A DNA stretch of 64,000 nucleotides, from contig DASWMJ010000049.1 of NCBI GenBank assembly GCA_036399775.1, forward strand, positions 13,988 to 77,987, written 5' to 3'. Each line of letters begins with the position of its first letter. Position 1 is the first letter of the stretch. The stretch is from JADMIH01 sp036399775. GTDB lineage: Bacteria > Chloroflexota > Chloroflexia > QHBQ01 > JADMIH01. The notes below the pieces were generated by a model that saw only the letters and a list, made by a program, of their open reading frames with translations, had not been told where the DNA came from and ran no database searches. The translations under genes were made by a program, and so were the position numbers. Below, piece after piece: positions 34,588 through 43,559 of the stretch.

Positions 34588-34803
34588 ATGAAGTACATCG
34601 TTTCCATTGACCAATCGCGCTGCATAGGGGCGGGCAACTGCGTCAACATCGCCCCGGCTGCCTTCCAGCTAGACGAGGAGCATATAGCCTACCTCGTAGA
34701 CCCCGCCTCCGTAGACGACGATACCCTCCTCGAAGCCGCCCGCTCCTGCCCCACCGACGCCATCTATCTCGACACCGAAGACGGTCAGGCAGTCTACCCT
34801 TAG
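34588..34803 (+). CDS. Small single-cluster ferredoxin
   Basis: 71 residues. IDQSRCIGAGNCVNIAPAAFQ (9-29) contains Cys14 and Cys20 and no Cys at the usual middle position, and the last ligand is Cys54 in ARSCPTDAI. Three ligands suggest a [3Fe-4S] cluster of the kind that serves P450s and other monooxygenases, though a non-Cys fourth ligand could allow [4Fe-4S]. No oxygenase is in the window, so its partner is outside or the downstream part of the cluster was lost. Confidence 0.88.
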   Translation: MKYIVSIDQSRCIGAGNCVNIAPAAFQLDEEHIAYLVDPASVDDDTLLEAARSCPTDAIYLDTEDGQAVYP

Positions 34804-34837
34804 CTTTCTATCCGCAAAGTATCGTAAAAGAGCCATA

Positions 34838-34865
34838 TTGACTCTACAATAATTGCCTGTATAAT
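34838..34865 (+). promoter_or_regulatory. Promoter of the first SLH beta-helix gene
   Basis: TTGACT (34838-34843), a 16-base spacer and TATAAT (34860-34865). The same pair with the same spacer precedes the paralogue at 38496-38523. Confidence 0.85.
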
Positions 34866-34871
34866 CGTAGT

Positions 34872-35139
34872 AGACTTGGCCAGCCTGCTTTAGTGGCCTG
34901 CGCCGTGCTTTGTACGCTGTTCCTTTCGATCCCCGCCCTCTCCTCTTCTCTCCTCCGGAGCTGCGCATCTGGCTATGACCGGCCAGGCCACTTAATCTTT
35001 CTGAGCTTCTCCGCGCCTTCAAACTCCGTGTAGTTATCAGGGCAAGGCGGCCCACCTGGCATAGCCGATCCCACGCCTATACGAGGGAGGCAATGTGTTG
35101 TTAGTTGCAAGCTAAAGGAGTAGCGAAAGGGGTACGGCA
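34872..35139 (+). ncRNA. Conserved ~270-nt 5' leader of the SLH beta-helix gene, copy 1
   Basis: The distance from TATAAT to the ATG is 275 bases here and 273 in the paralogue. Conserved blocks, shared with 38530-38795, include TTTAGTGG...CGTGC...GTTCC, CTTCTCTCCTC, GGC-AGGCCACT, CTGAGCTTC-CCGCGCC, GTTATCAG...CAAGG-G--CCACCTG-CATA-CCGATCC, and the ribosome-binding region AAAGGAGTAGCGAAAGGGG. The blocks alternate with diverged segments, as expected of a structured RNA. It matches no riboswitch class I know. Confidence 0.5.
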
Positions 35140-38100
35140 ATGGATATGCAAGGAAGGAATAGGATAAGTAGAAGCAGGATGCCACTCATGAAGGTGCTCG
35201 CCGTACTTATGCTGATGAGCGTCACGCTGCTGCCGCAATGGGTGAGCGCCCGCCCAAACCCCAACACTCAGCCCGTGCTATTCGAAAAGAGCATGCAGGA
35301 TATCTCCGTAAGCACCAACAGCGACGTTCTTGACGCGGCGGGTGGGGTTTGCACGGATGTCACCCCGATGTTGCTACCAGGGCCAGATGGAGTGACGAGT
35401 CTGCGCGAAGCTATTTGCGCCTCCAACAACAATCCGGGTGCCGATACGGTCAGCTTCGACATCCCAGGCACCGGCGTGCATACTATCAATCTGCTCTCTC
35501 AGCTCCCGGACATCACTGGCCCGGTAACGATTGACGGCTACACCCAACCTGGAGCGATGTGCAACACGCTGCCCAACGCCACCAATGCCTCGCTCAAAGT
35601 CGTGTTGGTTGACGTTGATGCCAACTACGGAACTGGATTGAAGCTCGTCGCCGGTAGCGATAGTAGCACAGTAAGAGGGCTAGTCTTCCAACGCTTCTCG
35701 GTAGGAATATATGTGTGGAGCCAGGGCGACACAATCAGTGGCAACTTTATTGGCACTAACGCGGCAGGGTCTGCGGCGGCTGAAGGCAGCAACATAGGCA
35801 TCTACGTCAGTGGTGCCGATGGCGCACGCAACCTGATGATAGGCGGCAACGACCTATGCGACCGCAACCTCATTTCCGGCAACGGGACGGGTCTGTACAT
35901 GGATGGATATGCCGATCAGAACACCATCATCAACAATCTGCTCGGCACCGATGCTGCGGGTATCCAGCCAATCGGCAATTATTTTGCAATAGTTGCGGGA
36001 AGCGCCGGTAACGTAATTGGGGGCAGCGACCCCGGTAGCGGTAATGTTATCTCCGGTAACCATTATGGGATCATCCTCGAGGGCGGCACCACCTCGATAC
36101 AAGGCAACTGGATCGGCGTTGGAGCGGACCATACAGCCCCTATGGGCAACGAAATCGCTATCCGGATCAGCTATTCAAGCAATAACCTGATTGGCGGTAC
36201 AGGCACCGGCCAGGCAGCCAATCTAATCGCATATAGCCTGATTGCCAACGTGAGCGAACTCGGAATGAGTTCCAACCCTGTTGGCAACGCTATCCGTGCG
36301 AACTCAATCTATGGAGTGACCGGATTGGGTATTGACCTGGGCGGCTCCGGTGTAACGCCCAACGACTTGAATGACGAGGATGAGGTACAGAACTTCCCGG
36401 TGCTGACCGGTGTAACAGGCGGCACGATAGAGGGGACACTCAACAGCAAGGATAACAGGACTTTCGCAATAGACTTCTTCGCCAGTCCCACCTGCTCTCC
36501 CTGGCATTACGGTCAGGGGCAGATGTATCTCGGCTCGATGGATGTAACCACAGTCAATTACAATGCCGATTTCACCTTCAATGGCCTCGCCACGCCCGAT
36601 GGCTGGTTCACCACCGCGACAGCCACCGACTTGACTACCGGCGATACCTCCGAGTTTGCGAGATGCTTCCAGGATACAACCCAGCAAGGGATAGAGGGCA
36701 CAGCCTACCTGGACAGCCCCACCCCCGGCAATGAGGCAGCCAACGCAAGCGTCTATGCCTGTACCTACTCCACGCCCACCTATTGCACCTCGCCCGTGTG
36801 GACCGATGCTACGGGGCACTATGAGATTACCGACCTGGCCCCAGGCACCTTTGACATCTTCGCTAACCCGCCCGGTGGCGCTATTCAACTGCCCGACCAC
36901 CTCACCGGAATTATGGTAGTGCAGAATGCAATTGTGAGTGGGCAGGACATAGTATTCCCTAATTCGACCGCGTTGCCGCCCGGTGTGGGCATCAGTCCAG
37001 TCCAGTCAAGCCCTGGGGGCGTGCTCCTTGTGTATTCGAGCGATGAGATCAGCATAAGCGCGGAGGGGTGTCCTCGCGGTTCAGCCACCTACGATGTCCG
37101 ACAGTACGGCCAGGTCATCAGGAGCGGACCTATGACAGAACACCTCGGAGGCACGATCAGCCGGTACACAGCCACCATCCCACCATTTAACCCGGTTCGC
37201 GGCCCAATTACGATCTTAATAGTCATACATTGCCCTGATGGCAGCACGCTCAACTTCGACTTCGATGTCTACATAGACCCAAGCGGGGTGGTGCAGTCCT
37301 TCCTGCCCGATGGCACGCCTGCCGCCCTCCCTATGGCGACCGTTATCCTCTACCGCTCAGACGACCCCAATGCCGTATTCGAGCAGGTGGAGGATGGCAG
37401 CGCCATCATGTCCCCAGGCAATCGCACTAACCCTGATATGAGTGGGTTGGGCGGAAAGTTCGGTTGGGATGTGGTGCCCGGCTACTACAAAGTGCGCGCT
37501 CAAAAGGCGGGCTGCGTCAAGGTTGACAATCCCAGCCAGGAGTACGTTGATACGCGCATCATGGTGATCCCGCCACCCGTGACCGATCTGGTGCTGCAAC
37601 TCGACTGTGGTAGCCCCACCTTCACCGACGTGCGTACAGGCGACTACTTCTACAATGCCGCTACTTACCTGGCAGCCATCGGAGTGCTCAGCGGCTACGG
37701 CAATACATCTCAATGCCCTACAGGCGTGCCCTGCTTCCTGCCCTCCAACAACGTCACGCGAGGCCAGGCGGCCAAGATTATCGCTAACGCAGCAGGGTTG
37801 GCCGATGTAATCCCGGATACCCAGCAGACCTTCCAGGATGTAGACCCAACCACCAATGCGTTCTGGGTCTACATCGAGCGCATGGCGGTGCATGGTTATA
37901 TCGGCGGCTACCGCTGTGGTGGGCCGGGTGAGGAGTGTATGCCCGGCAACAAGCCATACTTCCGGTGGGGCAACAACATCACGCGCAACCAGCTAGCCAA
38001 GATACTGGTGCTGGCTAACCAGTACACCACCATCAATCCCGCCGAGCCCCATTTCCAGGATGTGCTCACAACTAATGGCTTCTACGCCTTCGTGGAGACT

Positions 38101-38256
38101 GCCTACGACAAGGGTCTGATTGGCGGCTACCGCTGTGGTGGGCCGGGTGAGGAGTGCATGCCGGACAATAAGCCTTACTTCCGAGGTGGGGCGAACGCCA
38201 CTCGCGGCCAGTTAGCCAAGATGGTCACGCAGACTCTGATCTCACCTGCGCCGTAG
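35140..38256 (+). CDS. Secreted beta-helix protein with three C-terminal SLH domains, paralogue 1
   Basis: 1038 residues with GGAG and GAAAGGGG upstream of the ATG. A Lys/Arg-rich signal peptide (1-40) precedes a CSLREA-like segment (DGVTSLREAICASNNNPG) and a parallel beta-helix (about 95-420) with repeats of the pattern ISGN-IGTN and GGND-CDRNLISGN. Residues about 500-690 are Ig/Cna-like regulatory domains (IEGTAYLDSPTPGNEAANASV), with another near 700-815. Three SLH domains (about 823-1036) should attach the protein to cell-wall polymer. Each SLH carries a small insertion with two Cys, probably a disulfide. It is likely a large surface protein for adhesion or glycan contact. Confidence 0.9.
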   Translation: MDMQGRNRISRSRMPLMKVLAVLMLMSVTLLPQWVSARPNPNTQPVLFEKSMQDISVSTNSDVLDAAGGVCTDVTPMLLPGPDGVTSLREAICASNNNPGADTVSFDIPGTGVHTINLLSQLPDITGPVTIDGYTQPGAMCNTLPNATNASLKVVLVDVDANYGTGLKLVAGSDSSTVRGLVFQRFSVGIYVWSQGDTISGNFIGTNAAGSAAAEGSNIGIYVSGADGARNLMIGGNDLCDRNLISGNGTGLYMDGYADQNTIINNLLGTDAAGIQPIGNYFAIVAGSAGNVIGGSDPGSGNVISGNHYGIILEGGTTSIQGNWIGVGADHTAPMGNEIAIRISYSSNNLIGGTGTGQAANLIAYSLIANVSELGMSSNPVGNAIRANSIYGVTGLGIDLGGSGVTPNDLNDEDEVQNFPVLTGVTGGTIEGTLNSKDNRTFAIDFFASPTCSPWHYGQGQMYLGSMDVTTVNYNADFTFNGLATPDGWFTTATATDLTTGDTSEFARCFQDTTQQGIEGTAYLDSPTPGNEAANASVYACTYSTPTYCTSPVWTDATGHYEITDLAPGTFDIFANPPGGAIQLPDHLTGIMVVQNAIVSGQDIVFPNSTALPPGVGISPVQSSPGGVLLVYSSDEISISAEGCPRGSATYDVRQYGQVIRSGPMTEHLGGTISRYTATIPPFNPVRGPITILIVIHCPDGSTLNFDFDVYIDPSGVVQSFLPDGTPAALPMATVILYRSDDPNAVFEQVEDGSAIMSPGNRTNPDMSGLGGKFGWDVVPGYYKVRAQKAGCVKVDNPSQEYVDTRIMVIPPPVTDLVLQLDCGSPTFTDVRTGDYFYNAATYLAAIGVLSGYGNTSQCPTGVPCFLPSNNVTRGQAAKIIANAAGLADVIPDTQQTFQDVDPTTNAFWVYIERMAVHGYIGGYRCGGPGEECMPGNKPYFRWGNNITRNQLAKILVLANQYTTINPAEPHFQDVLTTNGFYAFVETAYDKGLIGGYRCGGPGEECMPDNKPYFRGGANATRGQLAKMVTQTLISPAP

Positions 38257-38495
38257 AGACATGACTCCCCTTCGTTATTGCACGCACTGTAAGGTGCAAT
38301 AGGGAGTGGCGAAAAGAGGAGTGGTAGTTTGTGGGAGCGCGGCATGCCGCGCTCCCACTACATCTTAAGATGCTTCTCTCGACGGGGCAAACGCATCTAA
38401 ACTGATTCACATGTGATTGGTCCGTCATATGGTCGAATAAATTGAGTTGCGTTACCAATTTAGACGCGTTTGCCTTGTAGAGTCCCACCTTTCTA
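38257..38495. other. Gap between the SLH paralogues with a perfect palindrome
   Basis: 38331-38358 is a 28-base perfect palindrome (GTGGGAGCGCGGCA and its complement) without a T-run, so it may be a repeat element rather than a terminator. Related CGCTCCC sequence occurs at 43600 and 43665. Near 38278-38300 a short stem TATTGCACGCACTGTAAGGTGCAATA could form. No gene. Confidence 0.6.
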
Positions 38496-38523
38496 TTGAC
38501 TCCTCAATAAATGGATGTATAAT
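38496..38523 (+). promoter_or_regulatory. Promoter of the second SLH beta-helix gene
   Basis: TTGACT (38496-38501), a 16-base spacer and TATAAT (38518-38523), identical in arrangement to the promoter of the first copy. Confidence 0.85.
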
Positions 38524-38529
38524 TGAATT

Positions 38530-38795
38530 AGACTATACTAGTTAATTTAGTGGACGACTACGTGCCTTACACGTTGTTCCCTGCGATGCTGCCCTCTTCT
38601 CTCCTCTATAGCCGCGCACATATCTTGACTGGCTAGGCCACTCCGTCTTACTGAGCTTCCCCGCGCCCCCAAAATCGCGATCGTTAATCAGTACAAGGTG
38701 CGCCACCTGACATATCCGATCCTATGCCCATATGGGATAGGGTATGGTATGGCTTGTTAACTGAGAGTTAAAGGAGTAGCGAAAGGGGTACGGTA
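38530..38795 (+). ncRNA. Conserved ~270-nt 5' leader, copy 2
   Basis: Homologous to 34872-35139 in length, order of conserved blocks and position relative to promoter and ATG. The 3' end, from AAAGGAGTAGCGAAAGGGG through the first codons, is almost identical between copies, while central segments have diverged with small insertions and deletions. Confidence 0.5.
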
Positions 38796-41700
38796 ATGGA
38801 TACGCAAGGAAGGAATAGGATAGGTAGGAGCAGGAGGCCACTCTTGCAGGCGCTCGCGATAATTATGCTAATGAGTGTCGCGATGCTACCGCAATGGGCA
38901 AGCGCCGGCCCAAACCCCCACACTCAGCCCGTGGGTTTCGACAAAATCACACAGGTTATTCCCGTAACCACCAACAGCGACGTTCTTGATGCGGCGGGCG
39001 GGGTTTGCGCGGACGTGATAATCGCGTCGCTACCAGGCCTGGATGGAGTGACGAGCCTGCGAGAAGCCATGTGTGCTGCCAACAACAACTCCGGTCCCGA
39101 TACCATCAATTTCGGCATTCCGGGCGGCGGCGTACATACGATCACCCTGCTCTCTGATCTCCCCGAGAGTACCGGACCGGTGACGATTGACGGCTACTCT
39201 CAGCCAGAGGCGAGTTGCAATACGCTATCAAACGCCACCAACGCCCAGTTGAAGATCGTGCTGGTCGGTAGCGATCTATTGTCTTCTACAGGGCTTGCAC
39301 TCGCCGGTGGCAGCAGCACGGTGAAAGGGCTGGTTTTCCAGAACTTCGCCTCCGGTATTAGCGTGCAGAGCGCGGACAACACTATCACGGGTAATTTCAT
39401 CGGTGCCGACTCGGCGGGGGCTGTCGCCTCACCCAATGTGTACGGCATTAAGATCACCGCAGCCAACAACACGGTAGGCGGCATCGGCCTCTGCGACCGC
39501 AATCTCATATCCGGCAACCAGGATGGTGTGGTGCTGTACACAAGCGCCGCTAACAACAATACCATCTCCAACAACCTGATAGGCACCAACGCGGCGGCCA
39601 CTGCGGCAATCCGCAATACCAACAGCGGGGTGTTTATTCGGGATGCGGCCAACAATACCGTTGGCGGCACCTCCACCCGTAGCGGCAACCTGATCTCCGG
39701 CAACGATTCCGGCGTCTTGATCTGGCCTTCAGTCGGCCCCAACTGGATACAAGGCAACTGGATAGGGGTGGGCGCCACGCACACAGCCCCATTGGGTAAT
39801 GTCGTCGGAGTCTGGCTGGTTGGCGCGGACAACACCATGGTCGGCGGGGTGGGCGGAGCTCCTGAGGCCAATGTGATCGCCTACAGCCAAGAAAATGTGA
39901 TAGTGTCTGGGAATAATGGCAACAACATCCGCGCTAACTCCATATACGGATCGCAGTCCGGGCAGGGCATTGATTTGGCCGGAGATTTCGTGACTCCGAA
40001 CGACACCAACGATACGGACAGCGGTGCTAACTTCCTACAGAACTTCCCTGTGCTGACGAGCGCAACAGGCAGCACGATCGAGGGCACGCTCAACAGCACG
40101 GACGACACGACCTTCGCTATCGAATTCTTCGCCAGCGCCAGCTGCTCATCCTCTGGTCATGGAGAGGGGCAGATGTACCTCGGCTCTCGCACCGTGACCA
40201 CCGTCAACAATAACGCCGATATCACCTTTACCGGCGCCACGCCTCCCGCAGGCTGGTTCATCACCGCCACCGCCACCGATCTGAGCAACAACAGCACGTC
40301 AGAGTTCTCTCAATGCTTCTCCCCGGAATATCTCCCTGGTGAGATTTCCGGCAGGGCTTATCTGCTCAACTCGAGCGGCCAGGTAGCAGTCGGGGCATCA
40401 GCCTACGCATGCGCTCGGAACGGGTCCTATTGCAGCCCCACGGTGTTGACCAATAACGATGGCGACTATCTACTGCCCGATCTGCCTGGTGGTGTATATG
40501 ATGTCTACGCCTCCCCTCCCAGCAGCAACTCCAACCTCCTGACTGACCGCCTCACGGGTATCGTAGTCAACGACGGTACGGTCGCCGGGCAGGACTTGAT
40601 GTTTCCCGCCCCGCTCCTACCACCCCCCGGCGTGAGCATCCAGCCTAATTATGGTAACCCCAACGGCGTTCCCGTCGTCTCTTTTTTGGACGTATTCACA
40701 CTTAGCGCCAATGGGTGTCGAGGTGGCTCGGCAACCTATGAGATCAGCCAGGATGGGCAGGTGGTCGGCGGCGAGGAGATGCCCCCGAACCCATCGGGGA
40801 CTTACACCGCCGAAATTGGCCCACTCTATCCATTGCACGGCCTGGTCGAAATCACCATCGTCACCCACTGCCCTGATGGTAGCACCAGGACCGTCAGGAT
40901 CCACCTATACATAGACCCCAGTGGGGTGGTGCAGTCCTTCCTGCCCAATGGCACCCCTGCCGCCCTGCCACTAGCGACCGTCACCCTCTATCGCTCCGAT
41001 GACCCAGCAGGCCCATTCGACGTCGTGCCCGATGGGAGCGCCCTCATGTCTCCCAGCAACCGCAAGAACGCCGACATCACCCATCTGAGCGGCCACTTCG
41101 GCTGGGACGTGGTGCCCGGCTTCTACAAAGTCCGCGCTAATAAGGCAGGCTGCACCAAACCCGGTGACCCCGGCCAACCCTACGTGGATAGCTACATAAT
41201 GGAGATACCACCGCCTGTGACCGACCTGGATCTGCGGCTCGACTGTGGTAGCCCCACCTTCACCGACGTGCATGATGGCGACTACTTCTACAATGCCGCT
41301 ACTTACCTTGCAGCCATCGGAGTGCTCAGCGGCTACGGCAATACATCTCAATGCCCCACAGGCGTGCCCTGTTTCCTGCCCTCCAACAACGTCACGCGAG
41401 GCCAGGCGGCCAAGATTATCGCCAACTCAGTAGGCTTGGCTGATGTAATCCCGGATACCCAGCAAACCTTCCAGGATGTAGACCCGACCACCAACAATAC
41501 GTTCTGGCTCTACATAGAGCGCATGGCGCAGCGCGGCTACGTCAGCGGCTATCCCTGTGTGCCGGGCGTGGACTGCGTTCTCCCCGGCAACAAGCCTTAC
41601 TTCAGATGGGGCAACAGCATCACGCGCAATCAGCTAGCCAAGATGCTGGTCAAGGCGAACCAATATGCCTCCATCTACCCCGCTAGCGCGCACTTCCAGG

Positions 41701-41894
41701 ATGTGCCCGCAGACAATGACTTCTACGCCTACGTGGAGACCGCCTACGACAAGGGACTGATCGGTGGGTATCTCTGTGTGCCAGGCGTGGACTGCATGCC
41801 CGGCAACAAGCCATACTTCCGAGGTGGTGCGAACGCCACACGCGGCCAGTTAGCCAAGATGGTCACGCAGACGTTGCTCTCGCCCACGCCGTAG
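38796..41894 (+). CDS. Secreted beta-helix protein with three C-terminal SLH domains, paralogue 2
   Basis: 1032 residues, same architecture as its neighbour: signal peptide (1-38), CSLREA-like segment (DGVTSLREAMCAANNNSG), beta-helix repeats (about 95-420; IGTNAAATAAIRNTNSGVFI, GGTSTRSGNLISGN), Cna-like domains (about 510-815) and three SLH domains from about 818. The SLH inserts read CVPGVDC in domains 2 and 3 in place of CGGPGEEC. DNA identity with paralogue 1 is highest across the first SLH domain and lower in the beta-helix, which points to duplication followed by gene conversion or selection on the anchor. Own promoter and leader; terminator at 41921. Confidence 0.9.
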   Translation: MDTQGRNRIGRSRRPLLQALAIIMLMSVAMLPQWASAGPNPHTQPVGFDKITQVIPVTTNSDVLDAAGGVCADVIIASLPGLDGVTSLREAMCAANNNSGPDTINFGIPGGGVHTITLLSDLPESTGPVTIDGYSQPEASCNTLSNATNAQLKIVLVGSDLLSSTGLALAGGSSTVKGLVFQNFASGISVQSADNTITGNFIGADSAGAVASPNVYGIKITAANNTVGGIGLCDRNLISGNQDGVVLYTSAANNNTISNNLIGTNAAATAAIRNTNSGVFIRDAANNTVGGTSTRSGNLISGNDSGVLIWPSVGPNWIQGNWIGVGATHTAPLGNVVGVWLVGADNTMVGGVGGAPEANVIAYSQENVIVSGNNGNNIRANSIYGSQSGQGIDLAGDFVTPNDTNDTDSGANFLQNFPVLTSATGSTIEGTLNSTDDTTFAIEFFASASCSSSGHGEGQMYLGSRTVTTVNNNADITFTGATPPAGWFITATATDLSNNSTSEFSQCFSPEYLPGEISGRAYLLNSSGQVAVGASAYACARNGSYCSPTVLTNNDGDYLLPDLPGGVYDVYASPPSSNSNLLTDRLTGIVVNDGTVAGQDLMFPAPLLPPPGVSIQPNYGNPNGVPVVSFLDVFTLSANGCRGGSATYEISQDGQVVGGEEMPPNPSGTYTAEIGPLYPLHGLVEITIVTHCPDGSTRTVRIHLYIDPSGVVQSFLPNGTPAALPLATVTLYRSDDPAGPFDVVPDGSALMSPSNRKNADITHLSGHFGWDVVPGFYKVRANKAGCTKPGDPGQPYVDSYIMEIPPPVTDLDLRLDCGSPTFTDVHDGDYFYNAATYLAAIGVLSGYGNTSQCPTGVPCFLPSNNVTRGQAAKIIANSVGLADVIPDTQQTFQDVDPTTNNTFWLYIERMAQRGYVSGYPCVPGVDCVLPGNKPYFRWGNSITRNQLAKMLVKANQYASIYPASAHFQDVPADNDFYAYVETAYDKGLIGGYLCVPGVDCMPGNKPYFRGGANATRGQLAKMVTQTLLSPTP

Positions 41895-41920
41895 CGCTGT
41901 AAACAAAGAGAAGTTTTCTT

Positions 41921-41973
41921 TTGTCTATGTGCGGAAATTAGCGGCTTCGCCGCTAATTTCCGCACATAGACAA
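41921..41973. terminator. Long-stem terminator after the second SLH gene
   Basis: Arms 41921-41945 and 41949-41973 are perfectly complementary over 25 bases with a 3-base loop. Outside them AAAGAGA and TCTCTTT pair further with a left-side bulge. Confidence 0.9.
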
Positions 41974-42039
41974 TCTCTTTTCTAGTGGTAAGACGTTTTG
42001 TCGGCTTTGGCATGGCCCTATGCTAAAGGCCTCGTAAAC

Positions 42040-42069
42040 TTGCGTACCACGCCCGCGATTCTGTATAAT
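42040..42069 (+). promoter_or_regulatory. Promoter of miaB
   Basis: TTGCGT (42040-42045), an 18-base spacer and a perfect TATAAT (42064-42069), about 30 bases before the ATG at 42099. Confidence 0.65.
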
Positions 42070-42098
42070 GCTACGTTACAGAATAGGAGACCTCCGGC

Positions 42099-43559
42099 AT
42101 GGGCAACACGCAGCAAAAAGAGAATAAGAGCTATTACATCTGGACGGTTGGCTGCCAGATGAACGTGGCCGACAGCAATTATGTGGCTGCCGCCCTGAAG
42201 CGGCGCGGCTACGCCGAAGCGCAGGAGATAGACGGCGCTGACGTTGTTGTGCTCAACTCCTGCGTGGTTCGCCAGGCAGCGGAAGACCGCATCGTGGGCA
42301 AGCTGGGCGAGGTGGCGCAGATAAAGCGCAAGAACCCTAACGTCTTCCTTGCCCTCACCGGCTGCATGGTCACGGAGGACCAGACCACCCTACGCCGGCG
42401 CTTCCCGATGGTGGACATGTTCTTCAAGCCCTCTGCGGTCAGCGACTTCCTGGTGGGCCTGCCCGATAACGCCGCGCCCGACCTCGGTGAGTACGGGGTA
42501 TCCCTCGCGTTAGAAGGACTGCTCCCCACTGCCCAGGCGGGCGGTATCGCCTCCTACATCCCCATCATCTACGGCTGCAACAAGACCTGTACCTACTGCA
42601 TCGTGCCCTTCCGGCGAGGCAAGGAACGCTCTCGCACCATCGAGGATATCGCCCGCGAAGTGGAGCACCTGACCACCCAGGGCGTGCGCGAAGTGACCCT
42701 GCTCGGCCAGAACGTTGACACCTACGGCCACGACCTGCCGGAGCGCACCGACCTGGCCGCCCTCCTCGAACGCCTGAACGAGATAGAGGACCTGTGGCGT
42801 ATACGCTTCCTCACGTCTCACCCCAAGGACATGGCGCAGAACCTCATCGAAGCTGTGGCCCGCCTCCCGAAGGCTATGGAGCACATCAACCTGCCCGTGC
42901 AGGCAGGGGACGACGAGGTAGTGAAGAGGATGAAGCGCCGCTACACTCTCCGCTACTACCGCGACCTCATCCGCCGCATCCGCGAGACCATACCCGGCGT
43001 GACCCTCGCCACCGACATAATCGTCGGCTTCCCAGGCGAGACGCACGACCAGTTCATGCGCACGATGGACCTGCTCGAAGAGATCAGGTTCGACAAGGTG
43101 CATGTGGCCGCCTACTCGCCCAGGCCGGGCACGGTAGCTGCCGGGTGGCCCGACACCGTATCGCATGACGAGAAGATGGTGCGCCTGCATGCAGTAGAGG
43201 CGCTGCAAGAGCGCGTTGGCCGCGAGCTGAACAGCCACCATGTCGGCCAGAAGATGGAAGTCCTGGTGGAAGGCGACGAGCGCGGACGCTGGATGGGCCG
43301 CACGCGGGGCAACAAGATAGTCTTCCTGCCACATGAAGACACCGTCACAGACCGCACCGGCCAGCTTGTAAGCGCCCTCGTCACGGACGCCGGCCCCTGG
43401 TCGCTACAGGGCAGGATTGTCAGCGTGATACACGAAGCCCCGCACGCCCTCACCGACCTCCTGGCATCTAAGAAGCGCCGCGTTGACTTGCCGCTCTCCG
43501 TCTCATTTGCCCCGGTAACGCCCCCCGGCCAAAAATCCCCCCAGGTCGCCGCCACTTAA
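42099..43559 (+). CDS. miaB: tRNA-2-methylthio-N6-dimethylallyladenosine synthase
   Basis: 486 residues with AGGAGACC upstream. The N-terminal methylthiotransferase domain has the three ligands of the auxiliary [4Fe-4S] cluster (Cys19 in TVGCQMN, Cys55 in NSCVVR, Cys89 in TGCM). The radical-SAM motif CNKTCTYC gives Cys160, 164 and 167. A C-terminal TRAM domain (about 380-445) binds tRNA; a 35-residue Pro/Lys tail follows. It adds the 2-methylthio group to isopentenyl-A37 of tRNAs reading UNN codons. The N-terminal GCQMNVADS signature and length fit MiaB better than MtaB or RimO. Confidence 0.95.
   Translation: MGNTQQKENKSYYIWTVGCQMNVADSNYVAAALKRRGYAEAQEIDGADVVVLNSCVVRQAAEDRIVGKLGEVAQIKRKNPNVFLALTGCMVTEDQTTLRRRFPMVDMFFKPSAVSDFLVGLPDNAAPDLGEYGVSLALEGLLPTAQAGGIASYIPIIYGCNKTCTYCIVPFRRGKERSRTIEDIAREVEHLTTQGVREVTLLGQNVDTYGHDLPERTDLAALLERLNEIEDLWRIRFLTSHPKDMAQNLIEAVARLPKAMEHINLPVQAGDDEVVKRMKRRYTLRYYRDLIRRIRETIPGVTLATDIIVGFPGETHDQFMRTMDLLEEIRFDKVHVAAYSPRPGTVAAGWPDTVSHDEKMVRLHAVEALQERVGRELNSHHVGQKMEVLVEGDERGRWMGRTRGNKIVFLPHEDTVTDRTGQLVSALVTDAGPWSLQGRIVSVIHEAPHALTDLLASKKRRVDLPLSVSFAPVTPPGQKSPQVAAT

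Noticed and set aside
34872..35139. Known cobalamin or cyclic-di-GMP riboswitch in the SLH leaders
   Set aside because: The conserved cores of those classes are not present in either copy.
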